Shown here in pieces: positions 1-6,271 of a stretch of DNA of 14,122 bases. A model generated the notes under the pieces. It saw only the letters and a list, made by a program, of their open reading frames with translations. It had not been told where the DNA came from and ran no database searches. Each line of letters starts with the position of its first letter. The stretch's first letter is position 1. The DNA is from Cyanobacteriota bacterium (GTDB lineage Bacteria; Cyanobacteriota; Cyanobacteriia; Phormidesmidales; Phormidesmidaceae). The DNA lies in NCBI GenBank assembly GCA_027592485.1, contig JAQCKL010000049.1, forward strand, positions 1 through 14,122, read 5' to 3'. The translations under genes and the position numbers were made by a program.

Positions 1-27
1 CATCCCCACGGGTATGGGGATGGACCG
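1..27 (+). CRISPR. possible terminal type I-E-like CRISPR repeat, cut by the window edge
   Basis: The first 27 bases have the architecture of a 29-bp type I-E repeat lacking its first two bases: a CCCC block, a short middle, a GGGG block, then GATGGACCG. Aligned without gaps to the E. coli I-E repeat as I remember it, the TCCCC, GGGGAT and ACCG blocks fall in register. No second copy occurs at the expected distance of about 60 bases, so any array would have to lie to the left, with this as its leader-distal, possibly degenerate, last repeat. The same bases also form hairpins: CATCCCCA (1-8) with TGGGGATG (15-22), and CCCACGGG (5-12) with CCCGTGGG (28-35). They begin just after the stop codon of the TpsB remnant, so a transcript-end hairpin of that gene is an equally good explanation. 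A single copy cannot decide between the two. Confidence 0.3.
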
Positions 28-35
28 CCCGTGGG

Positions 36-285
36 TTAGAAAGGACTGTACTGTATTGAAAAATAAACTCCACTTTTCTGAAGACTATTACCTGTGCTGT
101 CTTGCACTGAGATTAAAGGGATACCCCAATCTATACGAGCACTCAAGGCCTCACTTTGTTGCCAACCAATCCCAAAGCCAGTCGAGAATAGAGTGCTAGA
201 AGCGGGTGACTCGCCGCCATTGTTCCAACCAGTTGCAAAATCCAAAAAAGGAATCAGATGTAATACACCACGGACTGCTGAATTA
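36..285 (-). pseudogene. C-terminal fragment of a TpsB (ShlB/FhaC/HecB) outer-membrane transporter
   Basis: About 83 residues on the minus strand read VRGVLHLIPFLDFATGWNN, then RIDWGIPL, then SLQKSGVYFSI and QYSPF before the stop. This is the signature of the last beta-strands of the 16-stranded barrel of TpsB transporters, which export large TpsA exoproteins in two-partner secretion; the terminal aromatic residue suits outer-membrane insertion. Complete family members are about 550 residues, with POTRA domains at the N-terminus; all of that is missing. Homology stops exactly at the end of the IS1-like element at 286, so the element or a deletion beside it removed the rest. The GTG that could serve as a start lies inside the element's terminal repeat, so this is not a functional gene. 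The assignment comes from remembered family motifs. Confidence 0.75.
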
Positions 286-308
286 GGCACTGGTCTCTTA
301 ACGGGTGA
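286..308 (+). repeat. left terminal inverted repeat of the IS1-like element
   Basis: These 23 bases match the inverted right end (1394-1416) at 20 positions. The transposase stop codon (minus strand, 298-300) lies inside the repeat. The true outer end could be a base or two different, because neither flank gives a target duplication to fix it. Confidence 0.75.
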
Positions 309-372
309 TGTCCTGAAACCCTTGTGTCGTCAATAGCTCATAGGTTGAGATGGGTCGGTCGCAGTATCCCAT

Positions 373-398
373 CACCAATAGCCCTGCGGGCATGGCTG
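373..398. repeat. 26-bp insert in the transposase C-terminus
   Basis: Removing these 26 bases restores the frame from TTPALA to MGYCDRPIS, the expected end of the transposase, so they are foreign to the gene. With its flanks the insert is partly palindromic: TAGC at 400-403 (minus-strand reading) and GCTA near 379-382 bracket a GCAGCC/GGGC core. It looks like one of the small dispersed palindromes common in cyanobacterial genomes, but I cannot confirm other genomic copies. Confidence 0.5.
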
Positions 399-668
399 CG
401 CTAGAGCTGGAGTCGTCTTTTTGCCCAGTCCCCAATGAGGTCTGACCCAGTTGTGGATCAACCGCTGTACATCCAAAACTCGTTGTAATGCTTCAACGCG
501 TTTGGCATACAAGTTTTGCCGCCTCCGGTAGGCACTCGCCCTGCGCCTTAACGCCGCATTCTGCGACTCGTTGTGATTGGCATGAACCTCATGCTTGGGG
601 CTAATAGCGGTGAAAGGGTGTTCTGCTTTCACCCATTCAACCCGACGATTCCCTTGTGAACCCTTGAT

Positions 669-694
669 TTAGGCTTCGCCACGCCCAAGGTCTA
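669..694. repeat. about 25-bp palindromic insert in the transposase
   Basis: The transposase frame runs well to GLEVAM, meets a stop, and resumes in another frame at IKGSQGNRRVEW. The intervening bases contain TTAGGC (670-675 region) and GCCCAA (683-688 region) as an imperfect inverted repeat around TTCGCCAC. The exact ends are uncertain by one or two bases. This is the second of three small inserts in the same gene. Confidence 0.45.
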
Positions 695-974
695 CATCGC
701 CACTTCTAACCCTTCGCGCCACACCTTACGGTGTCCATAAGCATCCTCCGCTTTGAGGTAGACACTCGCCAACCGCCATAAGGTCTTGCCGTAGCGGCGT
801 TCACCGTCTGTAAACCACCGGATGAAACGAGCTGACTGTGCCCATTGCCAAGCCTTTGCAGTGCCTTTCTCAAATAACGCGTTGTTCTTTTCGCCCGCTT
901 TAGCAGCAGCCCAGTAGCGGCTTTTGCGTTCAATAAAGTGAATCGTCCAGCCTTTTGGCTCAGAGGGGGGGAAG

Positions 975-998
975 GCCTGTCGTGAGCTTAGTCGAACG
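975..998. repeat. 24-bp dispersed-repeat-like insert in the transposase
   Basis: On the plus strand the insert reads GCCTGTCGTGAGCTTAGTCG plus AACG. It sits between the codons for EN and LPPS, adding eight in-frame residues (RSTKLTTG) that do not belong in the protein. The core, a GTCGTGAGCT-AGTCGAACG motif, resembles a small repeat seen in many bacterial intergenic regions. It would not by itself break the gene; the extra C at 965-971 does. Confidence 0.5.
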
Positions 999-1393
999 GT
1001 TCTCGCCTACGCGAGTATAAACTTCGTCGCCTTCAATGGTTAAGTCACTCCCTTCTGGTACAGGCGGTGACCATTGAGGCTCGTAAGCTACCAGACGGCG
1101 TTCCCACTTAATAATCGTGGCATGAGAGGAGCTAAATGAGCGGTCGGTGGCACGAACTCCTAAGCCCTTGCTACGCACATTCAGGACAGCAGACACCACG
1201 CTTGCAGGGGTGCGTAACCGGGCCATCTGGGTATTGGTACGTTCGTTATATTGTTTGCCGCAATCTCGACATAGATAGCGTTGTAGGGCGTTTTGCTCTT
1301 TTAGGAGTGCTCTACCGTTCTTGATGGTGTGCTCACTTTGACAATAGGGGCATCGCATGGGCTAGATGGCAATCACCGCGTACATGCTAGCTG

Positions 1394-1416
1394 TCACCTG
1401 TTAGGAAACCAGTGCC
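1394..1416 (-). repeat. right terminal inverted repeat of the IS1-like element
   Basis: This is the inverted partner of 286-308, with three mismatches over 23 bases. The ardA frame reads directly into it, which gives the nine spurious residues GTGFLTGDS at the end of the broken ArdA. Confidence 0.75.
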
Positions 1417-1731
1417 CTGGGCTTGAGTCAGGTCACCACACCAGTGTTCCAGCAGTTTGCCACCCAAATCGCCATGTTCCTCGATAAAGCAAGCGATCGC
1501 CTGTAGGCTTTCCAGTCCTTCGTTCTCACCGACGCTGTAACCAGCAAAGTTTTCGTAATCGTGGATCGCGTATTCTTCCGCGAACTCAACCGGTGACGCC
1601 TTCAGCATGGCGTTGATTTCAGCCCAAATTTCGTCAAGGTCTTGGGTGGCATCAATCCAGACACCATGTAAATAGCCATTGTTGTAAGCCGCTAAATCAG
1701 CCACGTAGATTCGAGGGGTTTCATTGGTCAT
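1417..1731 (-). pseudogene. ardA: ArdA-type antirestriction protein, N-terminal part only
   Basis: The 105 remaining residues contain RIYVADLAAYNNGYLHGVWI, then EEYAIHDYENF and ACFIEEHGDLGG, the hallmarks of the ArdA family. ArdA proteins are highly acidic DNA mimics of about 165-185 residues that block type I restriction enzymes when a plasmid or conjugative element enters a new host; this fragment is also strongly acidic. The start at 1731 is supported by GGAG at 1741-1744, nine bases upstream. After LTQAQ the sequence is the terminal repeat of the IS1-like element, and a stop follows nine residues later, so the C-terminal domain (including the dimer interface region) is lost and the gene is very probably inactive. 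Its presence marks this stretch as plasmid- or ICE-derived. One HIP1 octamer (1493) lies inside it. Confidence 0.8.
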
Positions 1732-1758
1732 TTTTCAGGTCTCCATTCTGAGTTAAAG

Positions 1759-1781
1759 GGGTAATGCGCGTCGCATTACCC
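1759..1781. repeat. 10-bp perfect hairpin upstream of ardA
   Basis: GGGTAATGCG, a three-base loop and CGCATTACCC form a perfect 10-bp stem 28 bases upstream of the ardA start codon. It could be an operator or attenuator for ardA, or a member of the REP-like palindromes common in cyanobacterial intergenic DNA. No T-run follows on either strand, so it is not a normal terminator. The rest of 1782-1989 holds no gene I can support. Confidence 0.55.
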
Positions 1782-1989
1782 TCTGCCCCTCGGCGAGAGC
1801 GGGGTAGCAAGGGCAAGGCCGATGAGATCGGAAGGAGAGCTGAAAGCGTCCTTAGCGACAAGCTGCACAAGTGGAGAAAATCGGTTGACGCGACGATCTC
1901 AGCGCCGACAGGGAAGCCTTGCGGGCGCGGGGGCAGAGCCCTTAACAAATTCGGTGCAAGATTCTGTCACCTCTGGTATACACGGAGCC

Positions 1990-2244
1990 ATGCACAGCGA
2001 CATCCGGCATTCTTGGCTGCATCACACCTGGCACCGTCCTGACGGTCGTTATTACTGCTGCTCTTTGCAGCAAAATCTGTTTCAAGAGTGGGTACTAATC
2101 CGACGTTGGGGCGTGATCCACAGCCGTCATGGTGGGGCTATGGAGATGTTGTGTCGAGACTATGAGGATGGCCTTAGGCAATTAGAAATCGTAGTGAAAC
2201 GCCGAAAGCAACGCGGTTATTTAAGCGATAACTCTGGCATCTAA
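1990..2244 (+). CDS. small WGR-domain protein
   Basis: This 84-residue protein contains a compact WGR domain: WHRPDGRYYCCSLQQNLF, then EWVLIRRWGVI, a GGAMEMLC stretch and a basic helix ending KRRKQRGY. WGR domains are named for the Trp-Gly-Arg motif; here the R after WG is a V (RRWGVI), a small departure. The domain occurs in PARP-family proteins, where it contacts DNA ends, and as a single-domain protein in bacteria, often on plasmids and integrative elements, where its role is unknown. I chose the ATG at 1990 because GGAG sits five bases upstream and because upstream residues in the same frame do not look like protein. Next to the ardA remnant it fits a piece of a conjugative element. The last residues (LSDNSGI) may be altered. 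Confidence 0.7.
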   Translation: MHSDIRHSWLHHTWHRPDGRYYCCSLQQNLFQEWVLIRRWGVIHSRHGGAMEMLCRDYEDGLRQLEIVVKRRKQRGYLSDNSGI

Positions 2245-2396
2245 AGCATTGCCCCAAGGGCAGTTCCCGTATTGAGCAACTTGCTGGAGACAGCATCAGA
2301 GACCAACACGCAATTGCGCTGGCGATCTCAGAGAGTCCTGCGCCAAAGCAGACTAAACCGGCCACGGCTGGTATCAGCGGTGGTCGTCTTGGCTAA
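2235..2396 (+). other. open frame without a start, possible gene tail
   Basis: Between the WGR gene and the WD40 gene, one plus-strand frame stays open and reads SSRIEQLAGDSIRDQHAIAL, then SESPAPKQTKPATAGISGGRLG before a TAA at 2394-2396. The composition is protein-like, but there is no ATG or GTG and I recognise no family. It could be the tail of a gene whose front was deleted. I see nothing else in 2245-2475. Confidence 0.2.
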
Positions 2397-2475
2397 TAGT
2401 CAGAAAATCAGCGATTTTTATTTCACAACGGGTCCATTGCTGTTGGGCATCGAGCCCCCTGATCGCTTGGTAAGA

Positions 2476-5163
2476 CTACGCTGTTTGTTCAACTGCCCCC
2501 AGGGTCAGCATTGCCGTGCGTTGTGCCTGGGTTAAACCCATAACACCAGTAATATCTGTCCCTTCATAGGGTCTGGGTGCGGTCATGGTGGCTGTACAGT
2601 GGCCGCTGCGCACATCCCAGAGGCGAATATTGCCATCGTAACTACCGCTGGCTAGGGTATCTCCTTGGGGGCTAAACGCAACTAGCCACACCTGATCGTC
2701 ATGCCCTGTCAGCACCTGTGAACAGTGGTAATCTCGGGTATCCCAAAGGCGGATGGTTTTGTCATAACTCCCGCTGGCTAATCGGGTGCCATCGGGACTA
2801 AAGGCAATTGAAAAAATCGTATGACCGTGACTTTCAATTACCTTTAAACATTGATAGGTATGAGCATCCCATAGACGAACTTGCCCATCATCACCCACAC
2901 TGGCAAAGCTACGACCATTGGGGTGAAAGGCGATGGAGCGCACTGATCCGTCGTGCGCCTGGAATTGATGCTTTAGCTGAAATGTTTCTGCATCCCAAAG
3001 GATGATCAAGCCATTCTCATCACTACTGGCAATTGTTTTGCCATTTGGGCTGTGGGTAACGCTCCAAATCCAATTGGTGTGACCTGGAAGCATTTTCAGA
3101 AGTTGATAGTTTTCTAAATCCCATACCCGGAACATCGCATCGACACCGCCACTGATGAGTCGGGTTCCATCTCTATGAAATTCAACTGACCAGGCCGGAC
3201 CGTAATTGCCGTCATCTTCAGCAAAGACCTTGATGCGTTCAAACGTTGCTACATCCCAAAGACCAATGGTGCCATCACCGCTACCACTCGCTAGATACTG
3301 ACTATCGGGACTAAACGCAACAGAGGCCACTACGTTGCTATGGCCTTTAAGAGACTGAATGCATTCACGCTTGCTGATATCCCACAAGCGAACATTGCCA
3401 TTTTCACTGCCGGTTGCCAGCAGCTTGCCATCCGGACTATAGGCCAGCGCCCAATCGAGACAAGGATATCCCTGCAGCACTTGTAAGCATTGCTGCTCTT
3501 TAGTATCCCAAAATCGGATGCTACAGTCTTCACTACCGCTGAGCAAGATATTCTCGGTGGGGTGAAAAGCCACTGACCAGATCCGTTGGTTGTGACCTTG
3601 AAAGACTTTTATGCAGCGCCGCTCCGGCACGCTCCATAGGCGAATACTGCCATCTTCGCTACCACTGGCCAATATTTTGCCATCTGGACTAAAAGCAACC
3701 GAGAAAACATATTTCTCTAGTGAAAACTGATTTAAGCATTCACCGCTTCTAACATCCCACAGACGGATGCATTTATCCTCGCTGCCACTCGCCAGAAGCG
3801 TGCCATCAGGACTAAAGGCAACGGAGAATACATAGGAGTTTGATTGAAGCTGAGCTAGACATTGATAGCTGTTCGTATCCCATAGCTTGATATATCCATC
3901 TTGGCTACCGCTGGCCAAAAGGGTGTCATCGGGGCTAAATCGAAGCGAGAAGACTCTTAAGCTATGGGCATCGATAATTTTAAAGCATTCGACTTTTTCT
4001 GTTAGTCTACACAAACGAATTTTGCCATCTCGGCAGGCCACAGCAAGAATGGCTTCATCTGGACTAAATGCCATAGAGGCAACTGAACCACCATTAAGTG
4101 CCAGGCTCTCTAAATGCTCAAAGGTCTCTAAATCCCACAGTCGAATTTCGCCGTTTTCATTGCCACTTACAACAAGTTTTCGACATTCACTGAAGGCAAT
4201 TGCTCTAACCCAAGAATAATGACCTGTTAAAGAAGCAATATATTCCCTTCCAGAAATATCCCAGACATGGACTTTGCCATCGCGACCACTGGCAAAGAGG
4301 CGCTTACCGTCAGGGCTGAATCGAACAGAGAATATGAGACCAAAGACATCATATAAGGCAGCACCAATAAAGTTGGCATCTCTAAAATCAAATCCGTAGA
4401 GACTCACATCTTTGAGGTAAGCCTGTCGAATGGTTAAGCCAGAGAAATCACATTGATTCAACCTCTCTTCTGTGTGGATAAGTAAGTTAAGTAAATTACC
4501 TGATGCATAGCCTTGAGCCAAGCTAGGCTGACTACGAATAGTTGCCAGTGTTTTTCGTGTACAGTCATGCCAGTCTTGAATTTGAGTGAGGGTTGGCTTG
4601 ACGATGAGGCGAATCTGATTATCTCTGACATGCTCTTTAATATTTGCTTTAGTTAACGAGAAGTGATTGAACAGATTAAAGTTCTGACAAATCAATTCTT
4701 GGGATATTTTGTCGATCAGTCGTGCCGTCACATACTCCATCACGACAGCCTGTAGAGTGAAATTATCGGCAACAAGATCAATCAGACCTCGCCGACTTAA
4801 CGATTCCAAAGCTTCTAAAAGATTGTAGCTTTTAGGTGCAGGGAAGAAATCTCTCTGGAGTTCCTCAGAGGAAACTGGCTCACGATTGATGGCCAACCAA
4901 TACATGATATCTAACTCTATTTTAGAGAGCCGTTCAAATTGCCTTCCAAATAAATCTTTGGCATTTTTAAAGTGGATGATATCTTCTGCCTTGAAAAGAT
5001 TATTTTTGGTGGCAAGCATCTCACTAATGGCCAATTCAAGGTTGAAGTGCATCACCTGCTCAAAACCGCTTGTAGTATAGGATCTGTCAAGAGACCCACA
5101 AGAGGCCGCAAGGCCCACTGTCAATAGGGCATATGTGTTCTCCGGCTTTGGCAATGGTCGCAA
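2476..5163 (-). CDS. WD40-repeat half of a split NB-ARC/WD40 STAND protein
   Basis: This frame holds the C-terminal 855 residues of a large signalling protein; only codons 41 onward (from 5043 down) belong to it, the first 40 come from the inserted element. Order: a winged-helix region after the ATPase (about 71-150, with RQFERLSKIELDIMYWLA and SLSRRGLIDL), a linker with a pentapeptide-like stretch (SGLTIRQAYLKDVSLYGF, about 241-268), then 14 WD40 repeats from about residue 273 to 850, enough for two seven-bladed propellers. Many repeats keep the VAFSPDG, LASGSxD and IRLWD signatures. The tail (APRPYEGTDITGVMGL, TLGAVEQTA) is typical of cyanobacterial NB-ARC/WD40 proteins. WD40 propellers usually sense or bind the partner that triggers the ATPase. 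Translation here would need an internal start (for example ATG at 5050-5052), and it would lack the ATPase. It is therefore probably non-functional as it stands. Confidence 0.85.
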   Translation of the reverse strand: MRPLPKPENTYALLTVGLAASCGSLDRSYTTSGFEQVMHFNLELAISEMLATKNNLFKAEDIIHFKNAKDLFGRQFERLSKIELDIMYWLAINREPVSSEELQRDFFPAPKSYNLLEALESLSRRGLIDLVADNFTLQAVVMEYVTARLIDKISQELICQNFNLFNHFSLTKANIKEHVRDNQIRLIVKPTLTQIQDWHDCTRKTLATIRSQPSLAQGYASGNLLNLLIHTEERLNQCDFSGLTIRQAYLKDVSLYGFDFRDANFIGAALYDVFGLIFSVRFSPDGKRLFASGRDGKVHVWDISGREYIASLTGHYSWVRAIAFSECRKLVVSGNENGEIRLWDLETFEHLESLALNGGSVASMAFSPDEAILAVACRDGKIRLCRLTEKVECFKIIDAHSLRVFSLRFSPDDTLLASGSQDGYIKLWDTNSYQCLAQLQSNSYVFSVAFSPDGTLLASGSEDKCIRLWDVRSGECLNQFSLEKYVFSVAFSPDGKILASGSEDGSIRLWSVPERRCIKVFQGHNQRIWSVAFHPTENILLSGSEDCSIRFWDTKEQQCLQVLQGYPCLDWALAYSPDGKLLATGSENGNVRLWDISKRECIQSLKGHSNVVASVAFSPDSQYLASGSGDGTIGLWDVATFERIKVFAEDDGNYGPAWSVEFHRDGTRLISGGVDAMFRVWDLENYQLLKMLPGHTNWIWSVTHSPNGKTIASSDENGLIILWDAETFQLKHQFQAHDGSVRSIAFHPNGRSFASVGDDGQVRLWDAHTYQCLKVIESHGHTIFSIAFSPDGTRLASGSYDKTIRLWDTRDYHCSQVLTGHDDQVWLVAFSPQGDTLASGSYDGNIRLWDVRSGHCTATMTAPRPYEGTDITGVMGLTQAQRTAMLTLGAVEQTA

Positions 5164-5200
5164 AGGCTGGCAGCAGTTGTGAGCCAGGTTGATGCACTTC
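5044..5200. mobile_element. 157-bp inverted-repeat element (MITE-like) splitting the STAND gene
   Basis: The right end, read on the minus strand, starts GAAGTGCATCAACCTGGCTC and the left end, read on the plus strand, starts GAAGTGCATCACCTGCTC. With two single-base gaps they match for about 26 bases. Removing exactly 5044-5200 joins the codons for IIRKFKS to those for NLELAISEML in frame and gives the expected uninterrupted NB-ARC to winged-helix transition. The length (157 = 3x52+1) is what throws the gene out of frame. It is too short to encode a transposase, so it would need one in trans. No target duplication is visible, which leaves the mechanism open; an internally deleted insertion sequence is an alternative. 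Confidence 0.7.
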
Positions 5201-6211
5201 AGATTTGAACTTGCGAATTATATTAATACCCCAGACCATCATTAAAGGATTGCCACCACAAGCCTGAAATGCCTTATCCCAGTAGGCGTCGTCTCCTTGG
5301 ACTCCAACTGAGGCTAGGATTTCTCTGGCATCTTTCAAGGGCAAACCCCTTACAGTTATAGCTTTGGCTGAAAAAGTTGATTTTTCTAAATGCCAAATTT
5401 TCTGTGGCCTCTCGCGGCTAGTAATGACTAGGCAACTTTGATGCTTGCTTTCTCCAATACGTTGAATAAGTTCACCATATTTTTCATATGATTCACGATA
5501 GTCTCCTGAAAGCTCACCACTTTTGAACAGGGATTCAAAGTTATCCAGAACAATCAAGCAGCGCTCATTTTTGAGATAGTCAACTATCTTGGAAATGCTA
5601 GAGCTCAACGTCTCAGATAGACTTCCCTCTTTTTGATCGGAGAGGAAAGTGATCAAACGGAGTAGGATACTTCTGATGGGAGGTGCTTCTCGTAGGTCTA
5701 ACCAAATTGAACAAGAGAACTTTGTGTAAATACTCTCCATCAGGACTTTTGCTAGAACTGATTTGCCAATGCCTCCTAGCCCCAGCAGGGCAACCAATCG
5801 ACACTGATCTTTGAGAATCCACTGCTTTAAAGTTGTCAATTCCTCTTCCCGACCACAAAAATTGGAGACTTCCTTGGCTTCTATCCAGTCTCGCCGATGG
5901 CTCGGCTGAGGGCTGTCGAGGGTAGGGGATGCCTCAACTGGTGTGTCTGTTAGGCCGTAATCAGAGGACTGTAGTGTTAGACCAAAAGCCTTGAAAAATC
6001 TATGCAGTGAAGCTTCATCGACAGGTGCTGAACGATCTCGAATTTTCTTAATCGTCTTGATGCTGAGACCAACTCGCTGACTGAGCTGCTTTTGGGTAAA
6101 GCGCTGGTTACCTTTATAAGCTTTTTGAACAGAGGTTAGGCTTGCCTCTAATCGTTTCTTTCCCTGAATCGTTAAGACAACTCCACGGGAACGGGTAGAG
6201 GTTTGTTGCAT
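5087..6211 (-). CDS. HTH plus NB-ARC ATPase half of a split NB-ARC/WD40 STAND protein
   Basis: Residues 1-337 (down to position 5201) are the N-terminal half of the gene; the remaining 37 come from the inserted element. A helix-turn-helix lies at about 36-60 (RFTQKQLSQRVGLSIKTIKK), with an Xre-like look. The NB-ARC domain follows: CGREEEL at about 119-125, P-loop GLGGIGKS at 144-151, Walker B CLIVLDNFE at 218-226, the sensor-like LVITSRE at 261-267 and GGNPL at 319-323. All nucleotide-binding motifs look intact. STAND ATPases of this kind act as ATP-driven switches that oligomerise when a C-terminal sensor is engaged; here the sensor would be the WD40 array encoded in the next frame. The start at 6211 is the first ATG in a long open frame. 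An inverted repeat lies 32-60 bases upstream. The stub alone would be an ATPase without sensor. Bacterial STAND proteins include antiphage receptors, but the role of this one is not shown. Confidence 0.85.
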   Translation of the reverse strand: MQQTSTRSRGVVLTIQGKKRLEASLTSVQKAYKGNQRFTQKQLSQRVGLSIKTIKKIRDRSAPVDEASLHRFFKAFGLTLQSSDYGLTDTPVEASPTLDSPQPSHRRDWIEAKEVSNFCGREEELTTLKQWILKDQCRLVALLGLGGIGKSVLAKVLMESIYTKFSCSIWLDLREAPPIRSILLRLITFLSDQKEGSLSETLSSSISKIVDYLKNERCLIVLDNFESLFKSGELSGDYRESYEKYGELIQRIGESKHQSCLVITSRERPQKIWHLEKSTFSAKAITVRGLPLKDAREILASVGVQGDDAYWDKAFQACGGNPLMMVWGINIIRKFKSEVHQPGSQLLPAFATIAKAGEHICPIDSGPCGLLWVS

Positions 6212-6242
6212 AAGACTACAGAGTATAAAATCTGACTTAACA

Positions 6243-6271
6243 AATCAGGAAGTTAAGGGAAATTCCTGATT
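6243..6271. promoter_or_regulatory. inverted repeat, possible operator of the HTH-NB-ARC gene
   Basis: AATCAGGAA (6243-6251) and TTCCTGATT (6263-6271) are perfect 9-bp inverted arms, centre to centre 20 bases apart, about two helical turns. They lie just upstream of the minus-strand gene starting at 6211, whose product begins with a helix-turn-helix, so autoregulation is an attractive reading. There is no T-run in the minus direction that would make it a terminator. Confidence 0.4.

Larger units (their letters stand above)
298..1358 (-). pseudogene. IS1-family-like transposase, broken by frameshifts and inserts
   Basis: The reading starts at 1358 with MRCPYCQSEHTIKNG and then RYLCRDCGKQYNERT, a CxxC/CxxC zinc ribbon, followed by a helix-turn-helix-like stretch (VRATDRSF, THATIIKWE-like) as in InsA-type IS1 proteins. 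The catalytic half continues in shifted frames: PPSEPKGWTIHFIERKSRYW, then WFTDGERRYGKTLW (the D of the DDE centre), VKAEHPFTAIS, HANHNESQNAALRRR, HWGLGKKTTPAL and finally MGYCDRPISTYELL, ending at the TAA at 298-300. Four lesions are visible: a 24-bp in-frame insert at 975-998; a run of seven Cs at 965-971 (minus strand), one more than the frame needs; a roughly 25-bp insert near 670-694 bringing a stop; and a 26-bp insert at 373-398. About 350 residues were encoded originally. Family placement is from remembered IS1-like proteins of cyanobacteria. Confidence 0.8.
286..1416 (-). mobile_element. decayed IS1-family-like insertion sequence
   Basis: The boundaries come from terminal inverted repeats I could align by eye. 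The left end begins GGCACTGGTCTCTTAACGGG and the right end, read on the opposite strand, begins GGCACTGGTTTCCTAACAGG. Twenty of the first 23 positions agree. Between them lies a single transposase gene on the minus strand, whose stop codon (298-300) sits inside the terminal repeat. The element is about 1.13 kb. It is not flanked by a target duplication: the left flank ends CTGAATTA and the right flank starts CTGGGCTT. It separates remnants of two unrelated genes, tpsB and ardA, so it is not a simple insertion. The transposase has accumulated several lesions and the copy should be inactive on its own. Confidence 0.8.

Noticed and set aside
706..933. Separate small minus-strand protein inside the IS1-like element
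   Set aside because: It is an out-of-frame reading; the correct shifted frame encodes the catalytic part of the transposase (RWFTDGERRYGKTLW).
281..1425. Target-site duplication flanking the IS1-like element
   Set aside because: The eight to nine bases on each side (ending GAATTA on the left, beginning CTGGGC on the right) do not match in any offset I tried.
5035..5210. Target-site duplication flanking the 157-bp element
   Set aside because: Flanks read AAGGTT and AGATTT; no direct repeat of two or more meaningful bases could be aligned at the ends.
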